A DNA stretch of 64,000 nucleotides from Carettochelys insculpta (GCF_033958435.1 NC_134137.1:119510001-119574000), one strand, 5' to 3'. Positions 1-11,690 are shown, numbered from the stretch's first letter. The notes: a model not told the origin generated them from the sequence alone. A program made the numbers and translations.

Positions 1-1176
1 GGAAACTTGCAGCATTCCTGCTGTGAAGGGCAACACATTTTAAGAAAGAACATTGAAATTAAATGTGAAATAAAATTGGCATAATTAAAGTGGGGTTGGA
101 ATGGCTTAAAAAACACACCCAAGAGGAAAACTGAAGCTGAAAACAAAAGAATTCCAAATTGAATGGCCCCAATCCTTTGCATTTACATCGAGTTAATCTG
201 GGCTCCTTTACATCTCATTTGCAATGAGAAATTTGCCAACAAAAAAAAAAAAATGCAGCCTCGAGAGAATATGTAAAAAGTTCGCTAATATCCTGCAGTA
301 AACATGTGTCGCATTACAAATCATTGTATGCGCTGTTCTTAAAACAGGGGTTACAAAAAGTATATTTTGAAGTTATTTATTAAGGACCATCTCCTATTCA
401 CATGCATTAAGGCTCCTGAATTGAGGTGTCTTTGTCCGTTTTTTGTTTTTTTTTAAACTGAATTCAGGAAAAAAAAATGGTTCTTCTTGCTCTTTTGGTT
501 GCCAACCTGGGCCTAACCTGATTCAGGTAAAAGCATAAAGTTCTTGTAACGTTTAAAATATAAAACTTTTCTACACTTTTACTCAAATGAGACTTTCTAA
601 AGCAAGTTGGTAAATAAGCTGGCTAATGTGAAATCTGGAAACTACGTTAAGCGAGGAATTTGAGATTGAAGGTAAACCCTATCTCAGACTATACGGAGAT
701 TCTGATAGTAAGGCTTATAATTTATGTAATCTCTTGGTTGAGATAATAATCAAGGAAGGTGTAACAGAACAAGTCAGCACTGGCTCAAGGTGGGGATCCA
801 TTAACTTTGCTAGAATTAAATTTAAGTCCCAAAGGAGCACCAGATAGTGCACTTGTGGATATAATCTGAACAAACCCTTCAGGCAGTGTTTGAAGGGGGG
901 AAAAAAAACAAACAAACAAAAAAACACAAACCCACACCACACACACAGAAACAAGCAATTATCCACAGGATTGTGGAAAGCTTAAATAGTTGTCTCTTAG
1001 TCCATCTGGCTACTAACAGCTAACCTTTGTTGCTTGAGGAATAACATATAGTCTACACTTCCGGTGAGTAGATCAAGCCAGGAAAATTCCTTTCTGTGTA
1101 GGCCACATGGAGAATCTTTTCCATTTAGAAACATGAGAGAAGCATCAGACACCAATGGGCGCTGAGCCCCAGTTAT

Positions 1177-1177
<1 letters not shown>
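1..1177. other. Intron 9 sequence of TUBGCP3, no feature seen
   Basis: AT-rich sequence downstream of exon 9. I looked on the minus strand for the next GCP3 exon (the one carrying the VWTYDPKIRLKTL-like block) and did not find it, so exon 10 lies beyond the left edge. Short A/C-rich runs near 900-950 are simple sequence. No repeat family was recognised. Confidence 0.5.

Positions 1178-1215
<38 letters not shown>
1178..1215. repeat. (GAT)n trinucleotide microsatellite
   Basis: About twelve uninterrupted GAT units. On the plus strand one frame reads as a run of methionines, which makes a spurious short ORF. It lies in intron 9 and is likely length-polymorphic. Confidence 0.95.
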
Positions 1216-1216
<1 letters not shown>

Positions 1217-2190
1217 AGTAAGTAATCATTCTAGGCTTTTTACTATTCACCAGAACTTCCCGCACTGCTTTAGAGTAACTGTCTTCCAAGAGTTTCAACC
1301 ACAAAACACCCATGTTATTAGAGGACAGGTCTGCAAGTTAGGATGAAGGAGCAGATGTGCTCTTAGGAGACAACACTCACATCTTTCAGGAGTGAAAATG
1401 GAGGAATGACCAGACTAGTTGAGTCAAGAATCAATAATGATGGTACTGCGTTGGGACTATATGACTTTGAGCAAGCCAACATCTTGGGAAGAAGCAGAAT
1501 TGGAGGCAAGTTACACAGCTTGCCCTTAGATCAGGGAAAGAGCATGGCATCTACCAACAAACCAAAGTTGTGACCCACTCAGGAACAATGACTTTTTTTG
1601 TTCTTGTTGCATACAGGTCTATCTAGGGAGTGGCACACATCTGGGAAATGGACATATCTGACCAAAGAGATCACTAATGGTGACCTGCAAATGCTTAGCA
1701 ATCTGCTGGCAATGCAGAAACTCCAAAGTAGAATCACTTCTTGTTTACCTTCATTGACTGCGAGCCCCTTATTAGTTTACAGCTGCTGTGAGCAGCAACA
1801 AATTTTGCCCTTTGATATGTGAAAGGAATGCCATGCAAGCCAAATGGATGAGCCAAATCTGTAGATCATAAATAGACCCATGCCTTTGTGTCCAAAAGGG
1901 ACTTAAGTATATTCTCCAAACTAAAGCAGATGCATCTGTGACTTATTGTAAGTTTCTACTGTGCATAAGCAAAGAGAAATCCCTTGCAAACATTCCTGGA
2001 TTCTGTCTGCTAGTGCAGAGAAGACAAGATCTGAGCAGGTACTTGAACCATCACATCTACATGATGACAAGCTTGTAATACACCTTCACATGGGAGCCAC
2101 AAGGCTACCTAAAGTGTGGCATGACATGCTGCACTATGTAAATGCATTTCACTATGTGCCCTAAAAGCTTGATGCAGTTTCATACAGTAG
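1216..2190. other. Intronic sequence, possibly decayed retroelement
   Basis: No intact coding frame. It adjoins a DIRS-like fragment (2190-2452) and could be its decayed continuation on the minus strand, toward the RNase H region, but I could not identify convincing motifs. Confidence 0.3.
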
Positions 2191-2452
2191 TGATAGAATG
2201 CATCTTCAGCTCTTAGAGCAATGTCCTCCATTGTCTGGAATTTCAAACTTGGCAGCAAAGATTTGGCTTTCTAACCTGAATTCTATGATGTCTCCATATT
2301 GGATTAGGAGCCCCAAAATGTCAAAAGTGGACTGTATAGTGGCCAGGGAAATACCTGTGACCTGGATCGGCCTCTTACTCGCCAGTCATCTATGTAGGAG
2401 AATATGCGGATGGGCTGACTTTTGTAGGAATGTACAGGGGAGTTCCCCTCAA
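2190..2452 (-). mobile_element. DIRS-like retrotransposon fragment (reverse transcriptase catalytic region)
   Basis: The minus strand around 2340-2420 translates, with frame changes, to a block reading SYIDDW followed by VRGRSRSQV and then an LGLLIQ-like block. This resembles the YLDDW catalytic box and the GRSR segment of vertebrate DIRS-type reverse transcriptases. The match rests on a short stretch and the flanks are decayed. It abuts the RTE-type LINE at 2455. It is a separate copy from the larger DIRS-like element at 18.8-24.3 kb, which lacks this box. Confidence 0.5.
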
Positions 2453-2454
2453 CT

Positions 2455-2950
2455 GACTGTTCTGTGTTCACTCTGATCCACTGTACGCTGTGACAGAGTT
2501 AGCTTCCGTGTGATGTTATACAGCTCTTTCAAGTTTTTCTGTCCTGCAGCTTGTTCCACTTGTGCAAGGTTTCCCACAAAGTTCTACTTCTCTCATTTTA
2601 CAGCCTTTTCAACTTCTTTTGGCTTCTGAATACAGTTTCTGAGCTTCCGCCTTGGCTGCTCTTGTCTTGCTGTTGTTGACTGCTGCTTTTCTGTCCTTTC
2701 ATTCCTTCACTTTTCTCAGAGAGTTTCTGCTATGATCCATTTTTCATGACGCCTTGTTCTCTTTCCCAATGTTTTATTGCAGGTCTCTTTCCAGGCTGTT
2801 TTGGTGCGTTCACAAATATCTTCCATGGCAGCATCTTTTGGGATGAAGTTTGTCAGAAGTGCATATCTGTTGGACAGCTTCACTTGGAAACCAGCTCATC
2901 TCTATATCCTTCAGCTGCTCTGTGTTGAATCTCAACCCCAAATTGAGATC
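2455..2950 (-). mobile_element. RTE-type LINE, 3' part of a 5'-inverted copy
   Basis: The minus strand carries the linker between endonuclease and reverse transcriptase of an RTE-type LINE. Recognisable blocks include FNTEQLKDI near 2930, an ETCNKTLGK-like block near 2790, an AEAQKLYSEAKR-like block near 2620-2650 and LYNITRKL near 2500-2520. Stops and frameshifts are present, so it is dead. It continues exactly where the inverted plus-strand piece (2950-3990) leaves off in the element's own order, so the two are one insertion with an inverted 5' part. Confidence 0.65.
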
Positions 2951-3990
2951 ACCTGTCCCCAGCATAAAAGGGGTTGGCTTAGGGCTAACAACCCTATCCA
3001 CAAAAAAACACCCACAAAACTTACAGAAACATCTACAAAGGACCCTACAAATGTACCAGTCTTGGGAGGAGTTGGCAATCCACTTGAACTGAATATGAAG
3101 CATGGTAGGGGAAGTCAAAAGGAAGCTGCCTTGCAGATGACACTTCTCTCACCCAGGACAACCACCCAGTTTGATACATGGAATGTTTGGACCATTATCA
3201 AATGAGGAAGACAGCACAGACTGCAGCGGAGATAAAATACATGCTTGCAGTTTTGGGCTTGGGTGAGACAACATGGACACAATCTGAGCAGCTCCATCTG
3301 GCAACATGTGAAACTCTCATCTACTCAGGAAATGAAGAGGAGGGAGGAAGCACCACACACAGAAGGTGTGGGCTTGATGTTCTCAAGAGAGGCATCTCGT
3401 CCTTTAATAGAGTGGACAGCAGAATCATCACTCATCACAGCCAGATTCTACACAAACTGTGGAAGACGCTAATTGTGCAATGTTATGCACCAACCAATGA
3501 AGCAAGCTGAGGAAAGTAAAACAAAGTGTGAACCAGAAAGAAAAGAAGGATATCTTGGTTTTGATGGGCGACTTCAACACACAAATTGGAAGCAAAGATA
3601 CAGCCAGAGAACAGACCATGGAAAAAGAAGACCTAAGGAAAATGAATGAAAATGGAAAGCACTTCAGGTGACTTTTGTTCCTTCACCAGCTTAGTGACAA
3701 ATGGTAGTGTTTTTCCACACAAAAGGATCCATAAGGTCATTTGGGTTTCACTGGACCACCAGTCAGAAAACCAGACTGATCAAATTTGCACCAACAGTTA
3801 TTTCAGAAGTTCAATGCAGGACATCCACACCAGAAGAGAGGCAGATGTAGGTTCAGACCACCACTGGGTCATGATAAAACTCAAGTTCCAGCTCAAGAGG
3901 TACACCACAAAAGTGACCAAGCCAGGGAGGAATCTAAGGGCACCACTATGGAAACCTCTCTGGTACCAGTGCAAAGAGGTGTGCACACCT
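2950..3990 (+). mobile_element. RTE-type LINE endonuclease segment, inverted 5' part of the same insertion
   Basis: The plus strand encodes a broken APE-type endonuclease of an RTE-like LINE. FDTWNVWT at about 3169-3195 opens the domain. LAVLGLGETTWTQS follows near 3247-3285, then IQCYAPTNEAS near 3472-3507, MGDFNTQIGS near 3565-3592, FPHKRIHKVIW near 3715-3747 and READVGSDHHWV near 3838-3870 (the SDHH catalytic box). The segment before 3160, with its stretch near 2978 about giving up 'aacaaccct', resembles the leader of this LINE family. Several frames are needed, so it is non-functional. Orientation is opposite to the 3' part at 2455-2950. Confidence 0.75.
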
Positions 3991-4400
3991 ACTACATAAC
4001 AGATATATGCAAGCACTCAGAAGAAACATTCCTTAATGTAACTGTACACAGCACAAATGTAATTCATACGGCTGACTTAAAAAGTGCATAGTAACAGACT
4101 GCAAAACTGATGATATGCTGACCATAAGAGTCCTCAACTCTGCTTGTAGCTGTCTGCATTACTTCATACAATCTCTACAGACATTCTAGACTTCAGAGCA
4201 ATACATCTGGTATCTTAATTCATAGCTTCCAGGTACACACACAGACCTTTCCCCAACCAGATTCCAGTTTTTACAAGGCTCATATTATATCAATTAGCTA
4301 ATAAATCATCTAACCAAACCTAATAAACCTCTTGAAAATTATTTAGTAATTTGAGTTCAACCTTTGCTGTTCACAAGACAAATCAGACATATTAATTTAC

Positions 4401-4469
4401 CTGGGAGTGTAAAACAGAGAGAAGCCTGTAGTATTCTTTGAGTTCCTGATGTAAGGCAGCACAAAAACT
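4401..4469 (-). CDS. TUBGCP3: TUBGCP3 exon 9 (partial CDS)
   Basis: The exon is 69 nt, codons 323-345, phase 0 at both ends. It reads [20 protein letters not shown] followed by HSQ and matches vertebrate GCP3 almost residue for residue. The acceptor follows TTCTCAG and the donor is CAG|GTAAAT. It lies in the GRIP1 (Spc97/Spc98) domain, which packs GCP subunits side by side in the gamma-tubulin complex. It is the last exon in the window, because the gene continues past the left edge. A longer minus-strand reading frame over 4357-4731 is this exon plus intron read-through. Confidence 0.95.
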
Positions 4470-5152
4470 CTGAGAAGGAAAAAAAAATACAAAGTAAAAC
4501 CACAAAATAAAGAAATGCTATTTCCATGTTCAGTTTTATCTTGAATTTTAAAACACTGATATTAAGATTGCATCTTTTTAAAAAAAAAACTGTCTTCAGG
4601 AAAGTCAAATTAAATATCATCCAGAGATATGATATGAATGAACCAACTGCTATATGTCTCTTCACTGTACAGCTCACAGGTTGTAATACGTTGTCGGACA
4701 GGGAAAAAGGAAAATTTCTGCTGGCTGCCAACTTAATTCCATTGACAGTCTAATTCTGACACATATATCATCAATATTAGTTTTCAAATGGTTAAAAATA
4801 TGAGCTGTACAGTGTTCCCTCCAAATTTTTCCATCCATATACTGAGAAAATTGTTATGTGCACCAAGGCATGTGCAAATACACACCACTTGTAGAAACAC
4901 ATTCTGCTGATGACCTGGGTGGCATTTGAATGTCACCTGAGTGGTTGCCCCAGTGCTCAGCTTTTAGAGAGCACTGGAGCAGCACAATAGTATTGTTCAT
5001 ATCAACTGTATGAAGACTAAGACTCCTTGAGAGTAAGAATGTTATTTCCAGTATTCGTACAGTACCAAGCACAAAAAGACTTCAACTTGACTGAGGCTAC
5101 TAGGCATGACCACTATATAAATGTTAAATAATAAAAACACAGTTAATGAGTA
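4470..5152. other. Intron 8 of TUBGCP3, exon-9-proximal part
   Basis: AT-rich intronic DNA with the polypyrimidine tract and acceptor of exon 9 at its left end. No repeat was recognised before the hAT-type element that starts at 5161. Confidence 0.6.
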
Positions 5153-5160
5153 AGTAGTAC

Positions 5161-7105
5161 AAAGGTCAGCAACCTTTCAGAGAGGGAATGCTGAGATTTG
5201 ACCTTTTGACCTCTATGTACAGTCCAAGAGCTGGTGATACTTTTTCAAGTCACTAATAGTTCTACTTACAATAGCTTCATTAATAAATAAAGATGCAAAG
5301 CTTTACTGTTTAAAGGCTAAACTATAGAAATATACTATGATAACTAGTAAGGCATACCAGAACAGTTAACAGGCTCAAACTACGGCTGAGAAGGAGACAT
5401 CAATCTTTCATTTCTTATGAAGTAACCTAAGATTCGTCTTTGAACTCAATGGATAACATCCTTCCTGTCTGCCCCATGGATTTACAAAAATGTTATTACC
5501 ACGGGATTCATATCTCATCCACCCCTGCTCCCAGGCAGGCCCAGGAAAACACCACATGCCCACATCTCTGCAAAGTCAGCTGGCTGGCCAGCTTTGCCCT
5601 CCTCAGGAATAATGTCACTGGAAGGAAGCTTCTACACTAGGCACACAGCAGAAGCTTGGGGCCCACCCAGAGGTGGGTGCAGCTGTAGGTTGGAGAGCAA
5701 AGGGAAGGGAGAAACAACCCTTGAATGTGGGGTGCCTCCTGGTTGGTGCTAAGTGTGGGAGGGAACCATCTGAGCCGTGCAGAGACACTGGAACAGTTTT
5801 TACACTGGAGGTGCCAACAGCCCTTAAACCAAACTGTAACACTGCATACAATGCTGCACCCGCCGCATCCCGAGTTCCAGTACCCATCAGACTGCAGCAG
5901 GGCTGCAAGGGCACAAAGAAGGGTTGTATAATGATGCAGTCACTCCACCCCGCCCCATCAGAGCCGGTAAAAAGTCACATCCTGTGTATGTGTGGACAAA
6001 GGGGCAAGACATCCTGGCCCCATACCATTGCGTGCAGGGTAAGGTGACAGACCCCAGCTCCACCAAGCTGCCCCCATCTGTCCATCAAGGAAGGTCGGGG
6101 GGCAAGACATTCCCAATCACACCTGTCTGTGCAGTGGGGAGGCGAACGCTAGACAAACCTGCCTCTCAGACTCCAGGGAGGGGTGCAGTGTGGGAGTGAG
6201 GGGGTTATGCAGGCCCCAGAGCCCAGGTATGAGTGCTGAGCCAGCCCCCACCAGGGTCACTCTTGAGCCAGCCTGCCCCCCCCAGTCCCTCTTTGCCCCA
6301 AAACCCCCCCTCTCTTACTTTCTGTTTGCCAATTGAACTGAGTCAGCAAACTGTAGGGAAGCGTGAAGTGTAGGGAACACGGTGAAAACTCTCTGGTCCA
6401 GCATCTTCCCTTCTGGCAGGACAATGGATGTTGCTGGAGCCAAGAGGACCTGGACAAGAGAGCTCCAGCTGTGTGAGGGCCTACTGGTGGCAGCCCACTC
6501 TGGGGAGCCCCAGCAACAGCCCTGGAGCAGGGACTCAGGTTGGGGAGCCCCACTACCAGGACCTTTGTTGGGGTTGGGGAGCCCTGCAACCGTCATGATC
6601 CCACAGCAGGGAGCCAGTTGGGGAGGCGAGACTCACTGGCAGCCCTGCAGCCAGGGAGGGAACCCCCGCATCCCGAGGGACCCTCAGCTGGGCTAAAGGA
6701 GACTGCAGCCCAGAGGCAGGGAGCTGGCTGGAGCAGGGAGCACCACCAACAGCCCACAGGTCCCAGTTGCGCCAGGGCACACCTGCAGGGCTGGGAGCCG
6801 GCTGGGGCACAGAGCCCCACTGGCAACTCTGGGGACTGCAGCCCAGGGGCAGGGAGCCTGGCTGGAAGCCCCACAGCCACCGCCCCAGACCCTCCAACCC
6901 TTCCAGCAGTCCCACAACCACCTGTGTCCCCCCCCACACACTGCTCTGACTGATTTACCTGCGCTTTTCAGAGCACAGGTGGGGACTCTGCTCCATGTGG
7001 AGCAGGCAGGAAGCAAGGAGCAGGTGCTGTGCTCCCCTGGCATGCCGGTAAAAACTGGCTCATGTGCCAACTGTGGCATGCATGCCAGGGGTTGCCAAAC
7101 CCCAG
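5161..7105. mobile_element. hAT-type non-autonomous DNA transposon, 1.9 kb, GC-rich interior
   Basis: The left end carries AAAGGTCAGCAACC and the right end, read on the minus strand, carries CTGGGGTTTGGCAACC, which gives short imperfect terminal inverted repeats. They are flanked by 8 bp direct repeats with one mismatch: agtagtac at 5153-5160 and actagtac at 7106-7113. This is the hAT hallmark. The interior from about 5640 is markedly GC-rich, with loosely repeated gggagc-type units, and produces many overlapping meaningless reading frames. I found no transposase motif, so it was presumably mobilised in trans. It lies in intron 8. Confidence 0.7.
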
Positions 7106-7488
7106 ACTAGTACCTAAATGTAAAAGAACAGGCCTGTAAAACATCGGAGTCAAGACAGTACATACTTGTGTGATACCCGAAAAGAATTACTATTCTTATT
7201 TTAGGTGCTGTTTGTTTAAATTTGTATTTAACATTTTGGCATTGGAACATACAACTGCTTGCCATTCCTCACCTGACACTGAAGAAAGGAAGACCAAGAA
7301 TAATTAAGAGTTTAAATGGTCAGAAAGGTGCTAAGTGCTCTGTGATGATGAGGACATATTTACAAAGGCCTGACCCCAAAGCTCAAAGAATTCAATAGAA
7401 CAGTGATTTTCAAACTGTTCACAAGCTTTAGTCAGGGGGGTACACAAGAAAAAGCTTGTAATGGTGGACAACATATTTTGTTTAGTAA

Positions 7489-8355
7489 CAGAGAGAAAGC
7501 CCTGCTAGTCTATATACTATCAAAACAAAAAAGCATTCAAGTAGCACTTTAAAGACTATCAAAATAATTTATTTGGTGAGCTTTTGTGGGACAGACCCCC
7601 TTCTTCAGACCACAGCCATACCAGAACAAACTCAATATTTAAGACACTGAGAACCAAAAACAGTCATCAAGGTGGACAAATCAGAAAAAAAAAATTATCA
7701 AGGTGAGCAAATCAGAGAGTAGAGGGGCAGAAGGGGACGGGGGAGTCAAGAATTAGATTAAGCCAAGTATGCAAATGAGCCCCTATAGTGACCCAGAAAA
7801 TTCCCATTCCAGTTCAAACCATGTGTTGATGTGTTGAATTTGAATACAAGAGAGAGTTCAGCAGCCTCTCTTTCACGAGTGTTGTGAAAATTCCTCTTCA
7901 GTAACACACAAACTCTTAAGTCATTAACAGAATGGCCCACTCCATTAAAATGCCTGCTAACAGGTTTGTGGATCAGCAGTGTTTTTATGTCTGTTTTGTG
8001 CTCATTAACTCTTTGTCTAAGAGAGTTTGAAGTATGTCCAATACACAAGGCATGGGAGCATTGTTAGCACATGATGGCATATATCACTTTAGGGGCTCGT
8101 TTGCATACTTGGCTTAATCTAATTCTTGACTCCCCCCACCCCCCTTCTGCCCCTCTACTCTCTGATTTGCTCACCTTGGTCATTTTTTTCCTGATTTATC
8201 CACCTTGATTACTGTTTTTGGTTCTCTGTGTCTTAAATATTGAGTCTGTTCTGGTATGGCTATGGTCTGAAGAAGTGGGTCTGTCCCACGAAAGCTCACC
8301 AAATAAATTATTTTGTTAGTCTTTAAAGTCCTAATTGACTGCTTTTTTGTTTTGA
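7489..8355 (-). mobile_element. Penelope-like element with inverted terminal repeats
   Basis: Two arms of about 270-300 bp (roughly 7500-7800 and 8085-8355) are inverted copies of each other at high identity. Between them lies a minus-strand GIY-YIG endonuclease fragment. The unit is flanked by 15 bp direct repeats with one mismatch, tattttgtttagtaa at 7474-7488 and tattttatttagtaa at 8356-8370. Penelope-like elements are known for terminal repeats that may be direct or inverted. The reverse transcriptase part is absent. The arms include the tract reading ccacgaaagctcaccaaata, widespread in turtle genomes. Confidence 0.75.
7758..8095 (-). pseudogene. GIY-YIG endonuclease fragment of Penelope-like element
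   Basis: The minus strand reads VIYAIMC, a stop (8064-8066), then QCSHALCIGHTSNSLRQR and an HKTDI block, later FNGVGHSVNDLRVCVL. This matches the C-terminal GIY-YIG nuclease of Penelope-like retroelements. The first signature has decayed, the YIG equivalent reads CIG, and the CxxC pair upstream is split by the stop. The Arg of the LRQR block and the downstream His/Lys remain visible. The open part begins at a Met at 8048 and ends at 7758. The sequence is non-functional, and no reverse transcriptase is attached. Confidence 0.75.
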
Positions 8356-8370
8356 TATTTTATTTAGTAA

Positions 8371-9992
8371 GACTAGGCAATTAAACCATAAGTATGTTAT
8401 GTCCTTATCTCAGAGGAGGATACATATTAGCATACTTTACTTGGAAAAGGGTATGCTGCCTAAAAAGTTTGAAAACCAATGCAACAGGAAAACTTCCCTA
8501 GACTTCAATGAGGTTTGAGCAATTGCAGATACAGCACTCTATGCGAAGCAAAAACATCACAGATCTTTTGTTACCCTCTTCTGAGAAAGCCTATAATATT
8601 AGAGCATAACCAAAAAACAAAACTACAGTTTTACTAAATATTTTTCTAAACGCAAACATTTGCCATTTTTTTTTATTATTATTATTTGGGTAAGAAATGC
8701 ACTAGGTGGGCATATGAAACAGCATTCCCCATTACTACTATTTACTGATTCTGCTAACTTGGCACAGTAGGCTGAAAACACTAATTTAATTTTCAAAAAC
8801 TGATTACCACTCAGTGACAGAAATGTGTTGCTTTTGAATCTTTCACATAATAAATGATTAGCACTTTATGAACCATCTAAATTCCTTTGTGATTCAAAGT
8901 GAATCAGCAATTTTGATATCTGCCTTACAAATCTGACTCTGAACAGTCCACGTCAGTAAATTGACGTAAAGAAGTATACTAAATTACAGACAGCTAAGTG
9001 AGATTTTTCTACTCCCTATATCCTTCAGCCTAAAAACAAGTCAAACAAATCCAAAGTTCAAAAAAACGGAGCTAATGGTACTCTGTAAAATAAACTATTT
9101 GCTGCCTTAGTTACAGCCCACTGAATTATTACTAACAGACAAAAAGAAATCCCAGTTTTCCTTCCATAGGACTTAAGAATCATCTCCTTTCCAGATGAAG
9201 AAAAAGTGACCATTGTCAAGATCTGCTCTGATCCTTTAAAGCACATGAAAGTGTTCCTCTCTTCAATTTGATTTTATGAGCAAGACAGAGATGCAAATAA
9301 ATAAATAAATAAATATCCATGACACGTATCCCTGCTTTCCATTTCTTCTCACTTGCTTTTTCAGCACAATTTAGTAATTTACCAAGCAGTGCCCATTAAC
9401 CAGGAGGACAAAGTAGGGTCTTTATTAAGATAACATTAAAAGGCACTAGTTAACAGTTACTCCTACATGCTCCTTTTTTTAATGTTAAACCTTTCCAATT
9501 TTAGCATTTATAGTCATGTTGGATATCAGATTAATAAAAAAAAACAAATGAACTTTAAGAGTTCAAATTCTCATTCAGTGAAAACTCAATTACTTGGTAA
9601 AAATAAGGTTTGAGATACAAAGTATGGAATGAAAAAGTGGACATTATCCTAGAAGTATGACATGGTCTACAACACAGAAGGAAGAGGTTTCAAGGGGAAA
9701 GTAGAACTTATGCTCAAGAGAGGGAATTTAAAATGTATAGCACTTGAACCTCACTTCAGCATTTTCTTTTTTTTGGGGGGGAATGAAAACATACGAAGTA
9801 ATTTTTTTTCACTGCAGATTGATTATCCTCGAAAAGCAGCAACAACTAAGTAGCGTGTGTGGAAAAAATAAATAGGTAATGTGCAGTATATCTGACACAC
9901 AATCCTAGTAACTGAAAGACTAGTTTCTGACCCTCATATTTCAATCAAGAAGCTGGGTCAACAGTGACATATACAGGTGATTTACATTTAGG
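8371..9992. other. Intron 8 sequence between elements
   Basis: AT-rich DNA with no recognised element apart from a short (AAAT)n tract. Small reading frames here show no family resemblance and no splice context matching GCP3. Confidence 0.5.
9295..9314. repeat. (AAAT)5 microsatellite
   Basis: Five tandem AAAT units in intron 8. Confidence 0.9.
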
Positions 9993-10163
9993 TCTGCCAA
10001 CTTTGTCTGAAACTCTTCTGGGAGATTTTTTTGCCCCCTCAACATGACGCACTTATTTTCTTAAGTTAGCCTATTAAAATCTCCAGGATTACTTTCAACA
10101 GTTACTAGGAGAGTGAGGCTGATTTCAGGAGACTCCAGGCCAATCCTGGAGTTTTAGCAACCC
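9993..10163. mobile_element. Short hAT-like non-autonomous element
   Basis: It begins TCTGCCAAC and ends, read on the opposite strand, GGGTTGCTAAA, so the ends form a weak inverted repeat of the TTGCCAAC type. It is bounded by catttagg (9985-9992) and tatttagg (10164-10171), an 8 bp duplication with one mismatch. The interior tract near 10117-10150 about ggagactccaggccaatcc is shared with many sauropsid copies as I recall them. No coding capacity. Confidence 0.5.
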
Positions 10164-10171
10164 TATTTAGG

Positions 10172-11690
10172 CTTAAAATAAATGTGTAGTTTTCTGGATG
10201 CGCTCTAAATAAATGAAATTTTCTTGTGACAGTAAATTAAAGAAGTTTTCAATTACATAGTATGTTTGCAATATTAAGTTCTTAACGCTGAGCATGCAAC
10301 ATCTGAAATTGTCAAAGACATGTTCAAGAATAACTAAAACATGATCTTTTGTGTAGTTACTGACAGCTCAAGTAAGTTATACCACTTTACCTTCACACAC
10401 CAGTGCCACAGAGGTCGCATGAGTGCTTGTCAGACAAAATTACAAAAGCAAAAACTCTACAGATCCACTTGATGGCCTATACTGCACTCTACACTGGCCT
10501 TGAAACTTATACTTGAAGTATAAGATAAGAAACATTTAATTTACTGGAGGAATTTTTTCTCTTGTTTTGTGACATGAAAGACTAATATCAGAAGCAATGA
10601 AGATAAGCATAAGCAGGAAACTATTCTAGGAAAGAGGATAGGAAACCTCACCTAGAAATGAGGGGAAGCGTCTGAAAAAATTCAAACAATACATCAGCTC
10701 TGTCACATAAACCATGGATGTCAGTATTAATATATTGAAGACATTTTAAAGGCTGTTATATATATTTAAATATATGTAAAAGTTATATATGTTTTATATT
10801 TAGAATAAAAAAGAGACAGTCAAAAGGGGACAGAATAAAAACGACAGAAAAGTAGAAAGCACCACAAGTGTCTCTACTGACCTCAAGAAAAATTAGACTG
10901 AAGGGAGGAGCACTTCACTTTCTTTGCAGATTAGGTAGGATGTTATGGCTACAGGCAGGGAAAACATTTCTGACGACTCAGAAGGGATAATATATCCAGT
11001 TTTAGAGGGAACAAGTGAGAAGAAACGGGAATGCCTTAGCAGTAAATGTGGTTATAGGTTTTACAGCAGCTGTGAAGTTACTGAAGACTATAAATCATGG
11101 TGATGGAACCTACAAAAACAAAAATGGACATTCTTTTGATGTTGCATTCAAAAGAAATGGCAGAAGTTAACTGGTGATTTGCATTTAGCCTCATAGTTCA
11201 GTATTTTATTTAACATCAATGAACATGAACAGCTAATAAAGAGTGTTCCCATATACATTTTTTTTGGTGGGGGGGGGGCAGAAGGGTGTAGGCCTACAAA
11301 GTAAAGAAAAATAGTTCTCTCAAGAGGCGACACCTTTTCAGAGCTGCTAATATGCCATTCCTGGATTCTTTCATACATAAATGTAAACTTAAATTAAATT
11401 TAAAGTCTATGGAAAAGGCACTCCTAACTAAGGATAGAAGGATAAGACTGCTTCATAAGGTTCATTCCCGCTAGTCTTATGAAGAATCAGGTGAGAGTTC
11501 CCTTTATCCTACAGCCAATTTTGGCACATAGCCCACCAATGATAGTCTACACAGGAGTGAATAAAATGACACTGAAGGACTCCAAGTTATGAATTCTCAA
11601 GTCTCCCAACCATTCCCATATTGCATATTTTAAACCCAGCAGTTCCTAAACCGAAATATTGGAACCTAGCCATCTTTGTACCCAACGTAC
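10172..11690. other. Intron 8, exon-8-proximal part
   Basis: No recognised repeat or coding sequence. It contains the TATATA-rich run near 10755-10800. The donor of exon 8 (GTACGT on the minus strand) is at its right end. Confidence 0.5.

Noticed and set aside
1155..1346. Frame with a run of methionines
   Set aside because: Produced by the GAT microsatellite.
4357..4731. Minus-strand 124-codon frame as a separate gene
   Set aside because: It overlaps TUBGCP3 exon 9. The exon itself is in phase with the gene, and the rest is intron read-through.
5673..7079. Cluster of overlapping frames on both strands
   Set aside because: All fall within the GC-rich interior of the hAT-type element, with Gly/Pro/Ser-biased composition and no domain. 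No splice context.
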